From Variovorax sp. UMC13 (GTDB taxonomy: Bacteria > Pseudomonadota > Gammaproteobacteria > Burkholderiales > Burkholderiaceae_C), in contig NZ_LZZW01000032.1 of assembly GCF_014170375.1 (NCBI RefSeq), positions 1 through 64,000 on the forward strand: DNA of 64,000 nucleotides, written 5' to 3'. The notes beneath the pieces were generated by a model. That model was not told the DNA's origin, did no database searches, and saw only the letters and a list, made by a program, of their open reading frames with translations. Below are positions 1 through 9,096 of the stretch, piece by piece. The translations under genes were made by a program, and so were the position numbers. Every line of letters begins with the position of its first letter. Position 1 is the first letter of the stretch.

Positions 1-1024
1 GCGCCGGCGCGTGCAGGCCGTCGGGCACCGAAATGGCCACCGCATGCCGGAAGTCGGTGCCGTTCGACGAGGGCAGCGCCGCCTGCAGCCACACACCGAG
101 GCCGCTCGGCAATCGCAGCGCCAGTGCCGTGGCGCTGCGGCCCATGCGCAGCAGGTGGGCCAGGTCGTGGCCCAGCAGCTGTTCGACCGCGCGCGCCTCG
201 GCCCCCGCGGGCAGGCCGCCCAGCAGGCGCGCCGCGGCGTCGTTGAGCCAGCACACGCGCCCGTCGGACGACACGCCCGCCAGCGCCTCCAGCGGCGTGC
301 CCAGCAGCGTGGGATGGGCCTGGAAGCGCAGCACCAGCTGCTCGCGCGACTGCGCCTGCATCAGGCGGTTCTCGATGGTCGTCGCATAGAGGCCGACCAT
401 CGCCGCCGCGTCGAAGCCGAAGCGCCGCTGCTCAGCCGTGAGGTCGAGCACGCCGGCCAGCCGCCCGTGCACGTCGCGGATCGGCGCGGCCGCGCATTGC
501 ATGCCCTGCAGCACGTCGAAGAAGTGCTCGGCGCCGTCGACCGTGCAGGCCTTGCCGGTCTGGGCCACGATGCCCGGCGCGGTGGTGCCGACGACGCCTT
601 CGGCGATGTTCACGCCCACGCGCGAGGTGGCGTGCAGCACCGGCTGCCGCGCGGCGGTGGGATGGTGCGTGGCGTGCAGCACGACGCCCTCGTGGTCGGT
701 CAGCAGCACCCGGCAGTCGGTGCCGGCCAACGTGTCTTCCATCGCCAGCAGGTCGGGGCCGGCTGCGTCGAGCAGGGCCCGGTTGCGCTGCAGCACCGAG
801 TGCCGGCGGCTGGGCGTGACCGGATCGAAGGGCACGATGCGCGTCGGATCGCGGTGCAGGCGGCTGCAGCGCAGCCACGACTGGATGACCTCCTCGCCCA
901 CCAGGCCCGAGGGGCGGATGCCCTGCTCGAAGAACTGCTGGCGCGCGAGCGCGGTGCGCTGCGCGAGCGTGCTCGGGAAGAGCGCGCGAGGGATCGCGTC
1001 GGACGGGTGCGTTCGGTGGGCCAT
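1..1024 (-). CDS. AcoR-type sigma-54-dependent transcriptional activator, N-terminal part (runs off window)
   Basis: An open frame starts at the ATG at 1024 and stays open to the window edge, giving 341 residues without a stop. The visible part looks like the sensory half of AcoR/Fis-family enhancer-binding proteins: an N-terminal helical segment with a QSWLRCSRL-like stretch, a GAF domain (VGVNIAEGVVGTTAPGIV, then a GMQCAAAPIRDVHGRLAGVL segment) and the start of a PAS-like domain. The AAA+ and Fis HTH domains would lie beyond position 1 and cannot be confirmed. It is divergent from a PQQ alcohol dehydrogenase, an arrangement seen for activators of alcohol or acetoin oxidation, so it probably controls that gene. 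No strong Shine-Dalgarno precedes the ATG, so the exact start is uncertain. Confidence 0.82.
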   Translation of the reverse strand, partial: MAHRTHPSDAIPRALFPSTLAQRTALARQQFFEQGIRPSGLVGEEVIQSWLRCSRLHRDPTRIVPFDPVTPSRRHSVLQRNRALLDAAGPDLLAMEDTLAGTDCRVLLTDHEGVVLHATHHPTAARQPVLHATSRVGVNIAEGVVGTTAPGIVAQTGKACTVDGAEHFFDVLQGMQCAAAPIRDVHGRLAGVLDLTAEQRRFGFDAAAMVGLYATTIENRLMQAQSREQLVLRFQAHPTLLGTPLEALAGVSSDGRVCWLNDAAARLLGGLPAGAEARAVEQLLGHDLAHLLRMGRSATALALRLPSGLGVWLQAALPSSNGTDFRHAVAISVPDGLHAPA

Positions 1025-1062
1025 GGGCGCGGCGTGCCTGGAGGGAGAGCAACCGTCGACTG

Positions 1063-1079
1063 TGTTCCGCAATGGAACA
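1063..1079. promoter_or_regulatory. Perfect dyad TGTTCC-N5-GGAACA, likely activator binding site
   Basis: A 6-5-6 perfect inverted repeat lies in the divergent region between the AcoR-type regulator and the PQQ dehydrogenase, about 83-99 bp upstream of the dehydrogenase ATG. Fis-family activators bind such dyads as upstream activating sequences. The assignment to this regulator is inferred from position. Confidence 0.5.
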
Positions 1080-1123
1080 GTCGCGGGACCGGGAAATCCC
1101 GAGGGTGATCAAAGCGCGCCGCA

Positions 1124-1137
1124 GGAACATCCTTCGC
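1124..1137 (+). promoter_or_regulatory. Candidate sigma-54 (-24/-12) promoter
   Basis: GG-N10-GC spacing with AGGAACA-N4-TCGC resembles the sigma-54 consensus TGGCACG-N4-TTGC. It lies downstream of the 1063-1079 dyad, as expected for an enhancer-dependent promoter. The match is imperfect and would put the transcript start only about 13 nt before the ATG. A second GG-N10-GC at 1104-1117 fits the consensus less well. Confidence 0.28.
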
Positions 1138-1161
1138 GGCAGAACAACAGGAGACGACACG

Positions 1162-3240
1162 ATGAGAAGAATCACCGGCGCCCTCGCGCTCGGCGCTTGC
1201 CTGTGCGTGGCCCATGTCCTTCCGGCGCATGCGCAGCCCGCCGCCAAGGTCGACGGCAACTTCATCCGGCAGAACGCCGCGAAGACGCCCGACTGGCCCA
1301 GTTACGGCCTCGACTACGCCGAGACCCGCTTCAGCCGGCTCGACCAGATCAGCAGCGCGAACGTCAAGGGGCTGGGCCTGGTCTGGTCCTACGACCTCGA
1401 GTCGACGCGCGGCGTCGAGGCCACGCCGCTGGTGGTCGACGGCGTGATGTACGTCACCGCCTCCTGGAGTGTGGTGCACGCCATCGACGTGCGCACCGGC
1501 CGAAGGCTCTGGCGCTTCGACCCGGAGGTCGACCGTTCCAAGGGCTTCCGCGGCTGCTGCGACGTGGTGAACCGCGGCGTGGCGCTCTACCAGGGCAAGG
1601 TCTACGTGGCGGCCTACGACGGCCGGCTGATCGCGCTCGACGCGGGCACGGGCCGCAAGGTCTGGGAGAAGAACACCCTCGAGGGCCAGAAGGGCAGCTA
1701 CACCATCACCGGCGCGCCGCGCGTGTTCAAGGGCAAGGTGATCATCGGCAACGGCGGCGCCGAGTACGGCGTGCGCGGCTACGTCACGGCCTACGACGCG
1801 AAGACCGGCGACCGGAAATGGCGCTGGTTCGTGGTGCCGGGCGATCCGTCCAAGCCCTTCGAGGACGCCTCGATGGCCAAGGCCGCCAAGACCTGGGACC
1901 CTTCGGCCAAGTACTGGGAGGCCGGCGGCGGCGGCACCGCCTGGGACAGCTTCGCCTTCGACCCCGAGCTCAACCTGATGTACGTGGGCACGGGCAACGG
2001 CTCGCCCTGGTCGCACAAGGCGCGCAGCCCCGGCGGCGGCGACAACCTCTACCTCGGCTCGGTGGTGGCGCTCGACCCCGACACCGGCAAGTACAAATGG
2101 CACTACCAGGAGACGCCAGGCGACAACTGGGACTACACCTCGACCCAGTCGATGATCCTGGCCGACCTGAAACTCGACGGCAAGCCGCGCAAGGTGCTGC
2201 TGCATGCGCCGAAGAACGGCTTTTTCTTCGTCATCGACCGCACCAACGGCAAGTTCGTGTCGGCGAAGAACTTCACCGAGGTCAACTGGGCCACGGGCTA
2301 TGACAAGAATGGGCGGCCGATCGAACTGGCGGCCGCGCGCGACGGCAGCAAGCCCTACGACGCGATCCCCGGGCCCTTCGGCGCGCACAACTGGCATCCG
2401 ATGTCCTTCAACCCGCAGACCGGCCTGGCCTACCTGCCCGCGCAGCACGTGCCGCTCAACCTGATGGACGACAAGGACTGGAAGTTCAACGAGGACAAGC
2501 CCGGCCGCCCGCATGCCGCGCTGGGCTGGAACACCGCCAAGTTCGCCAACGCCGAAGCGCCCAAGAGCAAGCCCTTCGGCCGGCTGGTCGCCTGGGACCC
2601 GGTGGCGCAGAAGGAGGCCTGGGGCGTGGACTATGCATCGCCCTGGAACGGCGGCACGCTCACCACCGCGGGCAACCTGGTGTTCCAGGGCACGGCCGAC
2701 GGCCGGCTGGTGGCCTACGACGCGAAGGACGGCACCAAGCTCTGGGAATCGCCCACCGGCACCGGCGTGGTGGCGGCGCCCGCGACCTACATGGTCGACG
2801 GCAAGCAGTACGTCTCGGTGGCCGTGGGCTGGGGCGGCGTCTATGGCCTGGCCCAGCGCGCCACCGAGCGGCAGGGCCCGGGCACGGTCTACACCTTCGC
2901 GGTCGGCGGCACGGCCAAGATGCCGGACTTCGTGCAGTACCGCATGGACAAGCTGGTGCAGGGCGTGAAGTACGACCCGGCCAAGGTGCAGGCCGGCACC
3001 ATGCTCTACGTGGCCAACTGCGTGTTCTGCCACGGCGTGCCGGGCGTGGACCGCGGCGGCAACATCCCCAACCTCGGCTACATGGACCCGGCCTACATCG
3101 AGAACCTCGACAAGTTCGTGCTCAAGGGGCCGGCCATGGCGCGCGGCATGCCCGACTTCACGGGCAAGCTCAGCAACGACGACATCGACAGCCTCAAGGC
3201 CTTCATCCAGGGCACGGCGGACGCGATACGGCCGAAGTGA
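1162..3240 (+). CDS. Quinohemoprotein (PQQ and haem c) alcohol dehydrogenase, type I-like/calcium-type
   Basis: This 692-residue periplasmic enzyme oxidises primary alcohols with PQQ and passes electrons through a C-terminal haem c. The start at 1162 follows a CAGGAGAC ribosome site and gives a signal peptide ending in AHA; the frame is open further upstream without support. The vicinal Cys pair in RGCCD lies near residue 131, W-rich propeller repeats follow, and haem motif CVFCH is at 620-624. The probable catalytic Asp324 (WDYTS) has Thr at +2; lanthanide enzymes have Asp there, so a calcium enzyme is expected. The sequence strongly recalls the Comamonas testosteroni ethanol dehydrogenase. 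No separate cytochrome or PQQ biosynthesis gene is in view. Confidence 0.93.
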   Translation: MRRITGALALGACLCVAHVLPAHAQPAAKVDGNFIRQNAAKTPDWPSYGLDYAETRFSRLDQISSANVKGLGLVWSYDLESTRGVEATPLVVDGVMYVTASWSVVHAIDVRTGRRLWRFDPEVDRSKGFRGCCDVVNRGVALYQGKVYVAAYDGRLIALDAGTGRKVWEKNTLEGQKGSYTITGAPRVFKGKVIIGNGGAEYGVRGYVTAYDAKTGDRKWRWFVVPGDPSKPFEDASMAKAAKTWDPSAKYWEAGGGGTAWDSFAFDPELNLMYVGTGNGSPWSHKARSPGGGDNLYLGSVVALDPDTGKYKWHYQETPGDNWDYTSTQSMILADLKLDGKPRKVLLHAPKNGFFFVIDRTNGKFVSAKNFTEVNWATGYDKNGRPIELAAARDGSKPYDAIPGPFGAHNWHPMSFNPQTGLAYLPAQHVPLNLMDDKDWKFNEDKPGRPHAALGWNTAKFANAEAPKSKPFGRLVAWDPVAQKEAWGVDYASPWNGGTLTTAGNLVFQGTADGRLVAYDAKDGTKLWESPTGTGVVAAPATYMVDGKQYVSVAVGWGGVYGLAQRATERQGPGTVYTFAVGGTAKMPDFVQYRMDKLVQGVKYDPAKVQAGTMLYVANCVFCHGVPGVDRGGNIPNLGYMDPAYIENLDKFVLKGPAMARGMPDFTGKLSNDDIDSLKAFIQGTADAIRPK

Positions 3241-3253
3241 GGCGCCGCCATTG

Positions 3254-3288
3254 AAAAAGCCGCCGAGCCCGAAGGCCGGCGGCTTTTT
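3254..3288. terminator. Rho-independent terminator, probably bidirectional
   Basis: AAAAAGCCGCC (3254-3264) pairs perfectly with GGCGGCTTTTT (3278-3288). The stem is flanked by A and T runs on the two sides, so it can stop both the dehydrogenase transcript and the convergent receptor gene ending at 3315. Confidence 0.9.
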
Positions 3289-3314
3289 CTTGTCTGCTCA
3301 GGCGCAGCGCGAGA

Positions 3315-4295
3315 TCAGTCCGCGTACACGCCCGCGGCCTTGATCACCGGGCCGAAGCGCGCGACTTCCGCCTGCACGAACTTCTTGTGCTCGGCCGGCT
3401 CCACGCGCTTGTCCGTCACCACCACCGCGCCCAGGCCCTCTTCCTTCTTGATGAAGTCCGGGTCCTTCAACGCCACCTTCACCGCGTCGTTGAGCTTCTT
3501 CAGCACCGCCGGCGGCGTGCCCTTGGGCGCGTACAGCCCGTGCCAGATCGTGACCTGGAAGTTCTTCATGCCCGATTCGTCCAGCGTCGGGATGTCCTTC
3601 AGCGCCGGCGTCGTCAGCCGCTTGAGAGTGGTCACCGCGTACGGCTTGACCTTCTTCGCCTCGATCTGGCTCGTGGTGTTGGTGGTCTGGTCGCACAGCA
3701 GGTCGATCTGGCCGCCCAGCAGGTCGGCGATCGCCGGCGCCGTGCCCTTGTACGGCACGGTGGTCATTTCCGCCTTCAGCTCGCTCTGGAACAACAGGCC
3801 GCACAGGTGCGAGGCCGAGCCGATGCCCGCATTGCCCAGGTTCACCTTGCCCGGGTTCTTGCCGATCCACTCGCGCAGTTCCTTGAAGTTGTTGGCTTCG
3901 AGCTGCGGCTTGCCGATCACGGTCATGGGCACGTCGTTGATCAGGCCCAGGTACTCGAAGTCGGTCTCGTAGTTGTAGGGCAGCTTGCGATACAGCACCG
4001 GGGTGGTGGCCATGCCCACGTGGGTGAGCAGCAGCGTGTAGCCGTCGGCCTTGGCGCGCGCGACCTTGGCGTTGCCGATGGTGCTGCCCGCGCCCGCGGC
4101 GTTGTCGATCACGATGCTCACGCCGTCCAGCGGCTTGCGCATGGCTTCGGCCAGGTCGCGCGCCACGCGGTCGGTCGGGCCGCCGGCCGCGAAGGGCACC
4201 ACGATCGTGATGACCTTGCCGTCCGGAAAGTTCTGGGCGAAGGCCCCTGCTGAGACGGTGGCGGCAATGGCGGCCATTGCGAACAGTTTCTTCAT
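3315..4295 (-). CDS. Bug/TctC-type tripartite tricarboxylate transporter substrate-binding protein
   Basis: A 326-residue periplasmic receptor with an MKKLFAMAAIAATVSAGAFAQ signal peptide. Family marks are ITIVVPFAAGGPTDRVARDL near the N terminus, an IVIDNAAGAGSTIG loop, the NAGIGSASHL ligand-loop region and DLLCDQTTN. Bug proteins bind carboxylates or other small organic solutes; the ligand cannot be read here. The open frame begins at a GTG at 4304, but the CCGGAG ribosome site overlaps that codon, while the ATG at 4295 lies about 8 nt behind it and begins a normal signal peptide. No TctA/TctB membrane genes are adjacent, so it is an orphan receptor, common in betaproteobacteria. Confidence 0.9.
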   Translation of the reverse strand: MKKLFAMAAIAATVSAGAFAQNFPDGKVITIVVPFAAGGPTDRVARDLAEAMRKPLDGVSIVIDNAAGAGSTIGNAKVARAKADGYTLLLTHVGMATTPVLYRKLPYNYETDFEYLGLINDVPMTVIGKPQLEANNFKELREWIGKNPGKVNLGNAGIGSASHLCGLLFQSELKAEMTTVPYKGTAPAIADLLGGQIDLLCDQTTNTTSQIEAKKVKPYAVTTLKRLTTPALKDIPTLDESGMKNFQVTIWHGLYAPKGTPPAVLKKLNDAVKVALKDPDFIKKEEGLGAVVVTDKRVEPAEHKKFVQAEVARFGPVIKAAGVYAD

Positions 4296-4532
4296 GAAAA
4301 GCACTCCGGAGGTATCAAAGGGCGCGATCTTACGGGCTGATACGTGTGGGGCTCATCCCGGAATGCCCTTAGAAATAACCCCTATTTTTTTGGGGTGGCC
4401 GCGCCCGGATTGCGCGCGGACAGGGGGCCGGACGTGGCGCTTTCGGCGCCCGGTGCAGGGCGTTGGCCGACACCGCCGGGGCCCCGCCTTGGCCAGCATC
4501 GGCGGCATCGTGCCAACCCAGGAGTCCGCCGC

Positions 4533-5519
4533 ATGGCCAAGTCAGCCGCCACCCCCACCCGCCCCCTCGTCGCGCGCCAGCGCGCCATCCAGCGCAGCCA
4601 GGACGCGCGCGACCGCGCCGCGCCCGCGTCGCGCAAGAAGACCCGCGCGGTGCAGGCCGGCGACCGGGCGCAACCCGACACATTGCCGGGCCAGCACCTG
4701 GCCAAGCCCGGGCGCGAGAAGGACATGGCGCTGCGCCCGCGCTACACCGCGCCCGGCTACACGGGCAGTGGCAAGCTGGCCGGCTTCAGCGCCATCGTGA
4801 CCGGCGGCGACTCGGGCATCGGCCGCGCCGTGGCCGTGCTGTTCGCGCGCGAGGGCGCCGACGTGGCGATCGTCTACCTGGACGAGGACGCCGATGCGAA
4901 GGAAACCCAGGCCGCGGTCGAGGCCGAGGGCCGGCGCTGCCTGCTGATCCGCGGCGACGTGCGGCGCACGGCGTTCTGTGAACGCGCGGTGGCGCGCACC
5001 GTGAAGGCCTTCGGCCGGCTCGACGTGCTGGTCAACAACGCGGCCTTCCAGATGCATGCCGAAACCCTGGAAGACATCGACGACGCGCGCATCGACCTCA
5101 CATTGCAGACCAACATCGGCGGCTACATGCGCATGGCGCGCGCCGCGCTGCCGCACATGAAGAACGGCGCGTCGATCGTCAACACCGGCTCGCGCACCGG
5201 GCTACAGGGTAGCCGCAACCTGATCGACTACTCGGCCACCAAGGGTGCGATCCATGCCTTCACCAAGGCGCTGGCGTTGAACGTGATCGACCGCGGCATC
5301 CGCGTCAACGCGGTCGCGCCCGGGCCGGTGTGGACGCCGCTCAACCCGGCCGACAAGAAGCCCGCCGACGTGCGCAAGTTCGGCAAGGAGACCGACTTCA
5401 AGCGCGTGGCCCAGCCCGAGGAGCTGTCGCCGGCCTATGTGTTCCTGGCCTCGCCGGTGTGCGCGGGCTACATCACGGGCATCGTGCTGCCGGTGACGGG
5501 CAGCGTGGCGGCGATCTGA
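4533..5519 (+). CDS. SDR family oxidoreductase with N-terminal extension (YghA-like)
   Basis: A 328-residue classical short-chain dehydrogenase. The NAD(P) motif TGGDSGIGR is at 90-98, NNAA follows, Ser is near 219 and YSATK is at 233-237, so the Ser-Tyr-Lys triad is intact. The first 65 residues are Lys/Arg/Ala-rich and lie outside the SDR fold; a similar long N terminus occurs in YghA-type enzymes. AGGAG at 4520-4524 sits 8 nt before the ATG at 4533, which decides this start over the longer frame from 4344. The substrate is unknown; YghA-type members are associated with sugar or aldehyde metabolism and stress. It appears monocistronic. Confidence 0.85.
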   Translation: MAKSAATPTRPLVARQRAIQRSQDARDRAAPASRKKTRAVQAGDRAQPDTLPGQHLAKPGREKDMALRPRYTAPGYTGSGKLAGFSAIVTGGDSGIGRAVAVLFAREGADVAIVYLDEDADAKETQAAVEAEGRRCLLIRGDVRRTAFCERAVARTVKAFGRLDVLVNNAAFQMHAETLEDIDDARIDLTLQTNIGGYMRMARAALPHMKNGASIVNTGSRTGLQGSRNLIDYSATKGAIHAFTKALALNVIDRGIRVNAVAPGPVWTPLNPADKKPADVRKFGKETDFKRVAQPEELSPAYVFLASPVCAGYITGIVLPVTGSVAAI

Positions 5520-5540
5520 GCGCGGGCCGGTGAACAGGCC

Positions 5541-6782
5541 CTACTTGTAGCTGCGCGCGTCCTCGATCACCTTGCCGTCGTTGGGCAACGAGCCCGGCGC
5601 GACCACCTCGACCGTGCAGCGCAGCTTGGTCACGTCGCGCATCGCCTCGGCGACTTGGGCGGCCATCGCCGACGAAGCTGCTTCCACCTTGAGCGTCATG
5701 CGGTCGTCGGCCATCTCGCCCTCGACCACCAAACGCGCGCGCAGCACCTCGGGAAAACGCTTGAGCACGGTCGCGACCTGGCCCGGGTGCACGAACATGC
5801 CGCGCACCTTGGTGGTCTGGTCGGCCCGGCCCATCCAGCCCTTGATGCGGGTGTTGGTACGGCCCGTGGGGCAGTGGCCCGGCAGCACGGCCGAGAGGTC
5901 GCCGGTGCCGAAGCGCACCAGCGGGTAGTCGCGGTTGAAGGTGGTCACGACCACCTCGCCGACCTCGCCCTCGGGCACCGGGTCGCCGGTGCCGGGGCGC
6001 ACGATCTCGAGGATCACGCCTTCGTCGAGCACCAAGCCTTCGCGGGCGCTGGTCTCGTAGGCGATCAGGCCCAGGTCGGCCGTGGCGTAGCACTGCTTGC
6101 CGTCGATGCCGCGTTCGGCCAGCCAGTCGCGCAGGCTGGGCGGGAAGGCCTCGCCCGACAGCAGCGCCTTGGTCAGGCTGGGCAGCGCGACGTTCATGGC
6201 GGCCGCCTTCTCCAGCAGGATGCGCAGGAAGCTGGGCGTGCCGATGTAGCCGTCGGGCCGCAGCTCGGCCATGGCCTCGACCTGCTGCTCGCTCTGGCCG
6301 GTGCCGCCCGGGAACACCGTGCAGCCCAGCGCGTGCGCGCCGTTCTCCAGGATCGCGCCGGCCGGCGTCATGTGGTAGCTGAAGCTGTTGTGCAGCAGTT
6401 CGCCGCTGCGAAAGCCCGCGGCATGCAGCGCACGCGCGGTGCGCCAGTAGTCGCGGGTCGCGCCCTCAGGCTCGTAGATGGTGCCGGGGCTGGCGAACAC
6501 GCGCAGCATGGCCGGGCCGCGCGCGATCGCGCTGAAGCCGCCGAAGGGGTCGCTTGCGCGCAGCTGCTTCTGGCGCTCCAGCAGCTCGGACTTGCGGATC
6601 ACCGGCAGCTTGGCCAGCGCCTCGCGGCTCGTGACCTGGGTGGCGTCGATGCCGTTGAGCAGCGTCGCGAAAGCAGGCGCCGCGGCCTGCGCGTGCGCGA
6701 TCTGGCGGGGCAGGGCGGCGAGCAGGTCGGCCTCGCGCTGGGCGGGGTCGCGGGTTTCGAGTGCGTCGTAGAAATCAGTCAT
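5541..6782 (-). CDS. PaaK-like phenylacetate-CoA ligase family protein (AMP-forming)
   Basis: A 413-residue adenylate-forming enzyme of the phenylacetate-CoA ligase clade. It has the family layout: an N-terminal YDALETRDPAQREADLL segment, LPVIRKSEL, a VFASPGTIYEP core-like loop, a GGTGQSEQQ region, YATADLG, GEVGEVVVTTFNRDYPLVRFGTGD and a C-terminal PaaK-type domain with GRADQTTKVRGMFVHP. The usual Ser/Thr-rich P-loop is degenerate (FASPGT), as in many non-PaaK members. It is the last gene of the liv-type operon, 21 nt beyond livF, so it probably activates the imported carboxylate. The natural acid is not known. Confidence 0.85.
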   Translation of the reverse strand: MTDFYDALETRDPAQREADLLAALPRQIAHAQAAAPAFATLLNGIDATQVTSREALAKLPVIRKSELLERQKQLRASDPFGGFSAIARGPAMLRVFASPGTIYEPEGATRDYWRTARALHAAGFRSGELLHNSFSYHMTPAGAILENGAHALGCTVFPGGTGQSEQQVEAMAELRPDGYIGTPSFLRILLEKAAAMNVALPSLTKALLSGEAFPPSLRDWLAERGIDGKQCYATADLGLIAYETSAREGLVLDEGVILEIVRPGTGDPVPEGEVGEVVVTTFNRDYPLVRFGTGDLSAVLPGHCPTGRTNTRIKGWMGRADQTTKVRGMFVHPGQVATVLKRFPEVLRARLVVEGEMADDRMTLKVEAASSAMAAQVAEAMRDVTKLRCTVEVVAPGSLPNDGKVIEDARSYK

Positions 6783-6803
6783 GGATTCGGTTCCGTGGCG
6801 CGC

Positions 6804-7616
6804 TCATGCAAGCCAGCGCTTGCGGCGCTTGTAGCTCTTGACATCCTTGAAGCTCTTGCGGTCGGCGCCGCCGACGCCGAGGTAGAACTCCTTGACGTCC
6901 TCGTTCTCGCGCAGGCTCTGGGCCTCGCCGTCCATCACGATGCGGCCGTTCTCCAGGATGTAGCCGTAGTCGGCGAAGCGCAGCGCCATGTTGGTGTTCT
7001 GTTCGGCCAGCAGGAAGGTCACGCGCTCCTTCTCGTTCAGGTCCTTCACGATCGCGAACACCTCCTCGACGATCTGCGGCGCCAGGCCCATCGAGGGCTC
7101 GTCGAGCAGCACCATGGTCGGGTTGGCCATCAGCGCGCGACCGATGGCGCACATCTGCTGTTCGCCGCCCGAGGTGTAGGCGGCCTGCGAGGCGCGCCGG
7201 GTCTTCAGGCGCGGGAAGTAGGCGTAGACCTTCTCCAGCGTCTCGGCGATTGCGGCCTTGCCGTCGGTGCGCGTGTAGGCACCGGTCATGAGGTTGTCCT
7301 CGATGCTCAGGTGGGCGAAGCAGTGGCGGCCTTCCATCACCTGGATCAGGCCGCGCTGCACCAGCGCCGCGGGCGACAGCGCCTCGATGCGCTCGCCGCG
7401 CAGCTCGATCGTGCCCTTGGTCACCGCGCCGCGTTCGCCCGCGAGCAGGTTCGACACCGCGCGCAGCGTGGTGGTCTTGCCCGCGCCATTGCCGCCGAGC
7501 AACGCCACGATGCCGCCTTCGGGCACGGTGAGCGACACGCCCTTGAGCACCAGGATCACGTGGTTGTAGATGACCTCGATGCCGTTGACGTTGAGAAGGA
7601 TGTTGGGTTCGCTCAT
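6804..7616 (-). CDS. livF: Branched-chain-type ABC transporter ATP-binding protein LivF
   Basis: A 270-residue ABC ATPase: Walker A GGNGAGKTT at 41-49, signature TSGGEQQM, Walker B MVLLDEPSMGLAP and switch His in FLLAEQNTNMA-type context, all as in LivF. The ATG at 7616 begins MSEPNILLNVNG; the frame continues upstream but without homology. The C-terminal tail has an extra Lys/Arg-rich end (SFKDVKSYKRRKRW) found in this HAAT-type clade. It pairs with LivG encoded at the other end of the permease genes. It energises uptake by the LivHM permease. Confidence 0.93.
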   Translation of the reverse strand: MSEPNILLNVNGIEVIYNHVILVLKGVSLTVPEGGIVALLGGNGAGKTTTLRAVSNLLAGERGAVTKGTIELRGERIEALSPAALVQRGLIQVMEGRHCFAHLSIEDNLMTGAYTRTDGKAAIAETLEKVYAYFPRLKTRRASQAAYTSGGEQQMCAIGRALMANPTMVLLDEPSMGLAPQIVEEVFAIVKDLNEKERVTFLLAEQNTNMALRFADYGYILENGRIVMDGEAQSLRENEDVKEFYLGVGGADRKSFKDVKSYKRRKRWLA

Positions 7617-7724
7617 GGTGGTGTCCGAAGCATGTGGAAGGCGGGCGTGTGCGCGCCTTTCAGATGCCGGCTCGCAAGGAGCCGACGGGGAGGGCACCGC
7701 GCTGCGCGCGGGCCCTCGTGGCGA

Positions 7725-9041
7725 TCAGCAGGCCCTTGGCTTGACGTTCTTGTCCTTGGCGTACTTGGCCGCGTATTCCTTGACCAGCGGATCGATGTAG
7801 GTCTTCTCGGACTGGTACCAGTCCGACTTGATCTCCCACTTGCCGCCGTCCCACTGCACGATGCGCGCCCAGTCGTCGCCCATGTGGTTGCTGCACGAGG
7901 TCTTGACCGGCCGCATGACTTCGCCGAAGCCCAGCGCCTTGAGCTTGTCGGCCGTGAGGTTCAGGTTCTCGAAGCCCCAGCGCACCTGCTCCGGCGTGAG
8001 CGCCTTGCCCTTGCCGTACTTCTCCTGCGCCGCGCGGATCGCCTCGACCTGCAGCATCGAGATCATCATCCCGCGGGTGTGGGCGATCGAGCCGATGCCG
8101 TCGGCCGGGCCGGTACCCTGGCCCTTGTCGTACACCAGCTTCTTCAGCTCGTCATGGACCTTGTCCTTGGCCGCGCTGTTGTGCAGCGTGATCGCGTTGT
8201 AGCCCTTGGCGCCGGCGCCGATGTCCTTCACGTCATGGTCCGAACCGGCCCACCAGACCGCGTAGATCTTCTCGCGCGGATAGCCGCTGGCCTGCGCCTC
8301 GCGGATGCCGGCGGGCGTCATCACGCCGGCCGACCAGAACAGCACGTAGTCGGGCTTCTGCTGGCGGATCTGCAGCCAGGTCGACTTCTGCTCCACGCCG
8401 GGCGGCGTGACCGGGAACAGCAAGACCTCGAAGCCTTGGGCCGCGGCGCGCTTCTGCAGCAGCGGGATCGGCTCCTTGCCGTAGGGCGAGTCGTGGTAGA
8501 CCAGCGCGATCTTCTTGCCCTTGAGGTTGCCCTTCTCCTTCTTCGCGATGTCCTGGATCATCACGTCGGCCGCGGTCCAGTAGGTGCCCAGCAGCGGGAA
8601 GTTCCACTCGAACACCGTGCCGTCGGCCGACTGCGACAAGCCATAGCCCGGGGTCTCGACCACCACCTTGTCGACGAAGGCCTTGTCGGTCACGGCGAAG
8701 GTGATGCCGGTCGATTGGGTGTCGAAGCCCGAGGCGCCCGAGCCCTTGCCCTTGAGCCGCTCGTAGCACTCCACGCCCTTGGCCGCGTCGTAGGCGGTTT
8801 CGCATTCCTCATAGGTCAGCTTGACGCCGTTGACGCCGCCGTCGCGCGCGTTCACCAGCTTCAGGTAGTCCTGCTTGCCGTCGGCCCATGGGATGCCCAG
8901 CGGCGCGAACTGGCCGGTGCGGTAGACCAGCAGCGGCACGAACTGCTCGGCCGGCTGGGCCTGCGCGAGCGAACCCGCGACGACCATCGAAAGCCCCGCG
9001 GCGGCGAGTGCCGCGGTGCGTGCGAGATTCCTGAATTGCAT
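7725..9041 (-). CDS. Branched-chain-type ABC transporter periplasmic substrate-binding protein
   Basis: A 438-residue type I periplasmic-binding-fold receptor with signal peptide MQFRNLARTAALAAAGLSM and an ALA-type cleavage region (SLAQAQ). AAGGAGACAAGCC before the ATG at 9041 fixes the start. The protein is longer than LivK (about 370 aa) and belongs to the amide/urea/aromatic-acid receptor subset; GVNGVKLTYEECETAYDAAKGVECYERL and the PREKIYAVWWAGSDHDV segment are seen. It lies within the livH-livM-[this]-livF order, so it delivers solute to that permease. The ligand is probably an organic acid given the flanking CoA ligases, but this is inference. Confidence 0.9.
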   Translation of the reverse strand: MQFRNLARTAALAAAGLSMVVAGSLAQAQPAEQFVPLLVYRTGQFAPLGIPWADGKQDYLKLVNARDGGVNGVKLTYEECETAYDAAKGVECYERLKGKGSGASGFDTQSTGITFAVTDKAFVDKVVVETPGYGLSQSADGTVFEWNFPLLGTYWTAADVMIQDIAKKEKGNLKGKKIALVYHDSPYGKEPIPLLQKRAAAQGFEVLLFPVTPPGVEQKSTWLQIRQQKPDYVLFWSAGVMTPAGIREAQASGYPREKIYAVWWAGSDHDVKDIGAGAKGYNAITLHNSAAKDKVHDELKKLVYDKGQGTGPADGIGSIAHTRGMMISMLQVEAIRAAQEKYGKGKALTPEQVRWGFENLNLTADKLKALGFGEVMRPVKTSCSNHMGDDWARIVQWDGGKWEIKSDWYQSEKTYIDPLVKEYAAKYAKDKNVKPRAC

Positions 9042-9096
9042 GGCTTGTCTCCTTGTAATGAGCACCGGAGTGCGTGGTGGAACGGGATACGGGGTA

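Noticed and set aside
1104-1117. Alternative GG-N10-GC sigma-54-like element
   Set aside because: Spacing fits but the surrounding bases match the consensus less well than 1124-1137.
4378-4396. ACCCC-N9-GGGGT hairpin with a T run in the loop, between the Bug receptor and SDR genes
   Set aside because: The stem is only 5 bp and the T run is in the loop, so it is not a terminator; no regulatory match.
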